From the NCBI RefSeq assembly GCF_016306625.1, contig NZ_JACOII010000006.1:92240-156239 (forward strand): a stretch of 64,000 bases of DNA, in the 5' to 3' direction. The DNA is from Xenorhabdus lircayensis (GTDB lineage Bacteria > Pseudomonadota > Gammaproteobacteria > Enterobacterales > Enterobacteriaceae). The notes below the pieces were generated by a model that was not told the DNA's origin, searched no databases, and was given only the letters and a program-made list of their open reading frames with translations. How positions within the stretch are numbered: position 1 is the first letter of the stretch; each line of letters opens with the position of its first letter. Of the stretch, positions 60,648 through 64,000 are shown piece by piece. The translations under genes were made by a program, and so were the position numbers.

Positions 60648-61046
60648 ATGCACTGGTATTTAATTGTATTAAAGAATTATACCTGTTTCAGGGGGCGAGC
60701 CCAGCGTAAGGAGTTCTGGTATTTCGTTCTGTTTCAGATTCTGGCTGTTCTCATCATTTCTTTCCTAGAAAGGCTGTTTGCTGTTGCCAATCCCGAAATT
60801 TATATGGGGTGGTTCAGCGCTATCTATCTGCTGCTCACATTTTTGCCAGCGCTGGCGGTAAATGCCCGCCGCCTGCACGATATCAACTGTAGCGCTTGGT
60901 GGCTACTATTACATCTTATCCCGTTTGTCGGCACTGTTATCTTACTGATTCTCGCCGCTCTGAAAGGGCAGGCGGGCAGCAATAAATACAGTTCAGAGAA
61001 CGGGATTTACTCACAGGGAAATACCCCGGGCCAGGCTAACGGGTAA
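60648..61046 (+). CDS. DUF805 small membrane protein
   Basis: 132 residues. DUF805 signature: LKNYTCFRGRAQRKEFWYFV near the start (20 residues), then three or four membrane helices and ARRLHDINCSAWWLLLHLIP near 84 (20 residues). This inner-membrane family (YhaH-like) is widespread and of unknown function. It lies 176 bp after gabT, the largest gap in the cluster, and 25 bp before the oxidoreductase. The GAGAGG site fits ATG 60648. Confidence 0.93.
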   Translation: MHWYLIVLKNYTCFRGRAQRKEFWYFVLFQILAVLIISFLERLFAVANPEIYMGWFSAIYLLLTFLPALAVNARRLHDINCSAWWLLLHLIPFVGTVILLILAALKGQAGSNKYSSENGIYSQGNTPGQANG

Positions 61047-61071
61047 TTTCCGGTCATAAAGGAGTGCTGAA

Positions 61072-62613
61072 ATGGCAATGAACAGAAGAGATTTTATCTC
61101 TACTGCCGCGACCCTCGCAGGGGTGGGAGTACTTTCATCAATACTTCCCACCACATCTCTGCTCGCCCGAACCTTAACTGCGGTCGATGTTTCGGCTGTC
61201 AATATTGACCAACTCCGGCCGACGCTGTTGCAGGATGCACAGTACAGAACCAGCCGGTTGGGGTTGGATCCGCGCATCTGGAACTGGCATAGAAACGTGG
61301 CTACCAACGCCATGCCAGCCAACTACTATGAGGCCTCCCTGGCTGATTGGCCGGCTTTTGGACGCTTTCCTAGAGACCAACATTGTGAGGTTGTGGTCAT
61401 TGGCGGCGGGTTGCTGGGTGCTTCCACTGCGCTGCATCTTGCAGAAGCGGGCGTGGATGTGATTCTGGTTGAAAAGGATAACATTGGTTCGGGAGCCTCT
61501 GGCCGTAATGGAGGGCAGATGACCCCCGGAATTGCTCGCTGGTCAGCGGAAACTATACTGGAAAAATTTTCGCCCGATGAGGCCAAACGTTTATGGCGTT
61601 TTACATCAGTTGAAGCGATGGATCTTGTGGATGAACTCCGAGAGCGTTACGGTTTTGAATGTGACCGCAAATATGGTCATATTACCACCGCGATACACCC
61701 AGGTCATATGGGACCATTGGTGGCTAATGCTGATGCCCGGCAACTCTTGGGAGATACGGCGGTGAAGGTTATTGGGCCACATGAATTGCAGGAAGAATAT
61801 GTCCGTTCGAGTATTTATCATGGTGCCAATATCGACAGTATCGGTGGACAGGTTCAGCCTCTGGCGCTGCTGCGAGGCCTAGTTTATGGCTTTGCCAAAC
61901 TGGGTGGACGAGTCTATGACAGCACGAAAGTGAAGGGCATCAGGCAGGATGCCAGCGGCACGGTCATAGAAACTGAACGGGGAGTTATCAGGGCGAGCAA
62001 AGCCGTGGTACTGGGGGTGCATGGCTCCACCGAGGAGTTTATCTCCGGCCCTTCCACTACAGTACCTTTTTTCACCTATGTGGCGGTAACTCCGCCGTTG
62101 TCGGTGGATATCAAAGAACTGATCCCGTCAGATCTGCCAGTCTACGATACACAGTTACAGATAGACTATTATCGCGCGGTGCGCGACAACCGCCTACTGT
62201 TTGGTGGACAGGGCACCGGCAACTCCTGGTCACCGCGTGATGTAAACAACTATTTGCTTGATCGCATCAGAACCGTGTTCCCGCACTTGGAAAAACCCGA
62301 ATTGGAATACTCTTGGGGCGGGATCAGCGATCTGACCCTGAACGGTGCCACCGATGCTCGCAAAAGCGGTGACAGCGTCCCTGTGTATATGGTGCATGGC
62401 TGGAGCGGTCATGGAGTGGCGCAGACGGTTCGCATTGGCAAAGCCATCAGCGACGATCTCACCGGACGCAATCACGACTTTACCATGCTTACCCGCATCG
62501 AACACTCGAGTATACCGCTGGGTTCCTATCTCTCTCCGGTGGCTATCCCATTGATTAAAAGCGCTCTGGGAGTGATAAACACACTTAATCCGGCAGATAT
62601 GGTTTCGTTCTGA
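61072..62613 (+). CDS. Tat-signal FAD-dependent amine oxidoreductase (PuuB/DAO family)
   Basis: 513 residues. N-terminus has a twin-arginine signal (NRRDFISTAATLAGVG, then a hydrophobic stretch ending SLLA). The FAD domain follows at about 105: VVVIGGGLLGASTALHLAEA (20 residues) with GxGxxG and the acidic ribose-binding Glu in VILVEKDNIG, then GRNGGQMTPG. The C-terminal part VYMVHGWSGHGVAQTV (Gly-rich, near 440) closes the flavin site as in gamma-glutamylputrescine oxidases. It should oxidise an amine to an aldehyde with release of ammonia or product amine. Relatives of this family without the signal are cytosolic, so export is notable. Last gene of the island. Confidence 0.92.
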   Translation: MAMNRRDFISTAATLAGVGVLSSILPTTSLLARTLTAVDVSAVNIDQLRPTLLQDAQYRTSRLGLDPRIWNWHRNVATNAMPANYYEASLADWPAFGRFPRDQHCEVVVIGGGLLGASTALHLAEAGVDVILVEKDNIGSGASGRNGGQMTPGIARWSAETILEKFSPDEAKRLWRFTSVEAMDLVDELRERYGFECDRKYGHITTAIHPGHMGPLVANADARQLLGDTAVKVIGPHELQEEYVRSSIYHGANIDSIGGQVQPLALLRGLVYGFAKLGGRVYDSTKVKGIRQDASGTVIETERGVIRASKAVVLGVHGSTEEFISGPSTTVPFFTYVAVTPPLSVDIKELIPSDLPVYDTQLQIDYYRAVRDNRLLFGGQGTGNSWSPRDVNNYLLDRIRTVFPHLEKPELEYSWGGISDLTLNGATDARKSGDSVPVYMVHGWSGHGVAQTVRIGKAISDDLTGRNHDFTMLTRIEHSSIPLGSYLSPVAIPLIKSALGVINTLNPADMVSF

Positions 62614-63029
62614 GTGGCTGGCTAGTTTCTCCATTAGCCGTAATGGCCGCTATTATGTGCACTTCACTACCGTTAAAGCAATTTTCCACAGGAGACCGGA
62701 GAAAAACGCCGGGGCTTGCCGTATCGGGGATTATTAGCATCGAGCAAGGTCAGGAACGAACTTCATCATGCGGTATTTCGCGCTGATAGCAGCGCGGCCG
62801 CTATGTATTATGAAAATGTGTTGTTGATATAGTTTAAAAACCTGTCGGTATTATTAAAAGTGGTTTTGTCATTAGGTATGACCATAACAAACGGCTTGAT
62901 AGAAAAGAAAGGGAAATTATCTACTATCGTATCAGAATTGTAATTTAATGTATTAATCGGGATGGAGCATTGCTAGACTGAAAAATATATTTTTATCGTA
63001 GACTTTAATATTTTTAAAGACTTTTTGTA
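62614..63029. other. 416-bp intergenic region, no gene
   Basis: The GC-richer composition of the island fades by about 62830 and AT-rich sequence resumes. No frame has a recognisable protein. This is probably the right edge of the acquired island. Confidence 0.5.
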
Positions 63030-63771
63030 ATGCCATGGACATTTTCACATCCAGCTGCCGTTTTTCCTTCAAAGCATTTTCTAGGAGGCAAATGGCTAAA
63101 TTTACCTGCGTTAATTACAGGGAGTTTATCTCCTGATTTATTTTACTCCGTTGGTTTATATAATATAGTAACAACTGCGCATCACTTGATCGGATGGTTT
63201 TATACTGTATAAAACCATCTTTCCTTTGTGTTTATTAAAATTCTTAACTATACACCTATTATCATATCCTTTTTCTAAAATTTCCCCGATATCTTTTACT
63301 TACTATGAAAGTAAGGTTATAAGAATAGTGTTGTTTTTGTGTCGTCGTTATTCATAGGTGCGGTAACTCATATTGGCTGGGATGCATTTACACACGAGAA
63401 AGGTTTTTTTGTCGAGATAATTCCTTTATTACAGTTTCGTATTCTTCATTCTATGACTAACGGGCAGGGGATAAGTATATATAAAAATTCTGCAGCACCT
63501 CAGTTCATTGATGGGATTACTGTATCTCTGTATTAAGTATTCTCAATATCAGAAAAAATTAGATCCCTACACTTAGAAAATAAAACTTTATCGTCTTATT
63601 AGTATTGGGTTTATCTCTGGGATTTTGACATGCCCTGTAGCATTGTATTTATCTCAAGAGGTGTCAGGATTAAATATAAGTAGATTTGTTTTTAGGGAAC
63701 TTACTTTCACTGTACCCGTTTTTTTCATTATTTTAGTTCTTATAGCTTTATGGATAAGGATAAGAGTATGA
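63030..63771 (+). pseudogene. Shattered DUF4184-type membrane protein gene
   Basis: From ATG 63030 the frame reads MPWTFSHPAAVFPSK and LPALITGSLSPDLFYSVGLY, the DUF4184 opening, but stops at about 63210. A second frame (63339-63536) reads SLFIGAVTHIGWDAFTHEKG, the next conserved segment with its His and Asp residues. A third piece near 63571-63771 (RLISIGFISGILTCPVALYL) is the last membrane helices. At least three stops or frameshifts separate the parts, so the gene is dead. DUF4184 proteins are small membrane proteins of unknown function. Confidence 0.82.
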
Positions 63772-64000
63772 GGGAAGAAAAGTATCAGTGACGCCATATT
63801 TCTTCATGAAATAACTTGATAATGGGTATTAAGCATAATGCACTGTGAACATAACGCAGGAAAAGAGAAGGCTGCCAAAAAAACAGTAACTTGTTGATTT
63901 ATGACAAGAAATTCAAGTTCATGAAGTTATTATCCATTCCTGTTTATTTAACATAATATAGATTGTGCGAACCAAGGTTGTCTATCCAAAGTTAAAATGT
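63772..64000. other. Window end, no gene seen
   Basis: AT-rich, no coding pattern, no hairpin with a T tract. Confidence 0.5.

Noticed and set aside
1..64000. tRNA, rRNA or riboswitch genes
   Set aside because: No cloverleaf, ribosomal or known riboswitch pattern was noticed on either strand; a tRNAscan/Infernal run would settle it.

Overview
The window looks like a chromosomal stretch of an insect-pathogenic, nematode-associated enterobacterium, most likely Xenorhabdus (possibly Photorhabdus). The reasons are an N-methylating stand-alone-module NRPS of the rhabdopeptide/xenortide type, enterobacterial core genes (fnr, uspE), an AT-rich background and a heavy load of decaying genes. This is inferred from gene content; no rRNA or tRNA gene was seen.

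Layout. (1) 1-17570: four NRPS genes on the + strand, the first cut by the window edge, each joined to the next by a 4-base ATGA overlap. Each encodes one module with an N-methyltransferase inserted in the adenylation domain. The last carries an extra terminal condensation domain instead of a thioesterase, as expected for release by an amine. (2) 17571-22120: a remodelled accessory junction with a lone terE, a 5'-truncated terF, a tyrosine recombinase and half of an EamA transporter. (3) 22144-31448: uspE, fnr, a DmsC-like membrane anchor, a group II PLP amino-acid decarboxylase that could supply the amine for the NRPS, a LysE exporter with its LysR regulator, an MFS pump and a methyltransferase. 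(4) 31521-36271: a secreted trypsin-like protease and a subtilisin autotransporter, both on the - strand. (5) 36878-42175: an MmyB-type regulator, an MFS pseudogene broken by a 22-bp triplication and a frameshift, GNAT and PPOX proteins, an orphan LexA box, an FMN reductase, a truncated EamA gene and a MarR regulator with a palindromic site. (6) 42318-45009: a TonB-dependent copper receptor with a His/Met-rich DUF2946 protein.

(7) 45713-50392: an omega-amino-acid:pyruvate aminotransferase followed by a gene graveyard: mmsA stub, GNAT stub, MFS pseudogene, LysR stub, hexapeptide-acetyltransferase stub and nemR stub, with one intact ASCH gene. (8) 50448-54898: nemA, an exported P1/DmpA-type aminopeptidase, a beta-lactamase-fold hydrolase with a short C-terminus, and an exported alpha/beta hydrolase. 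(9) 55004-62613: an IS6-type transposase relic, then a visibly GC-richer, co-directional seven-gene island (aldehyde dehydrogenase, double SnoaL-like protein, GntR regulator, soluble Cache protein, GabT-type aminotransferase, DUF805 protein, Tat-signal FAD amine oxidoreductase) that reads as a polyamine/GABA catabolic cluster of foreign origin. (10) 63030-63771: a shattered DUF4184 gene, then apparently empty sequence to the end.

Working model (inference): the NRPS makes a family of N-methylated linear peptides capped with an amine, with near-identical docking ends allowing flexible module order, and the decarboxylase may make the capping amine. The proteases, peptidase and copper receptor fit life in an insect host. 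The many stubs show continuing gene loss between core blocks.
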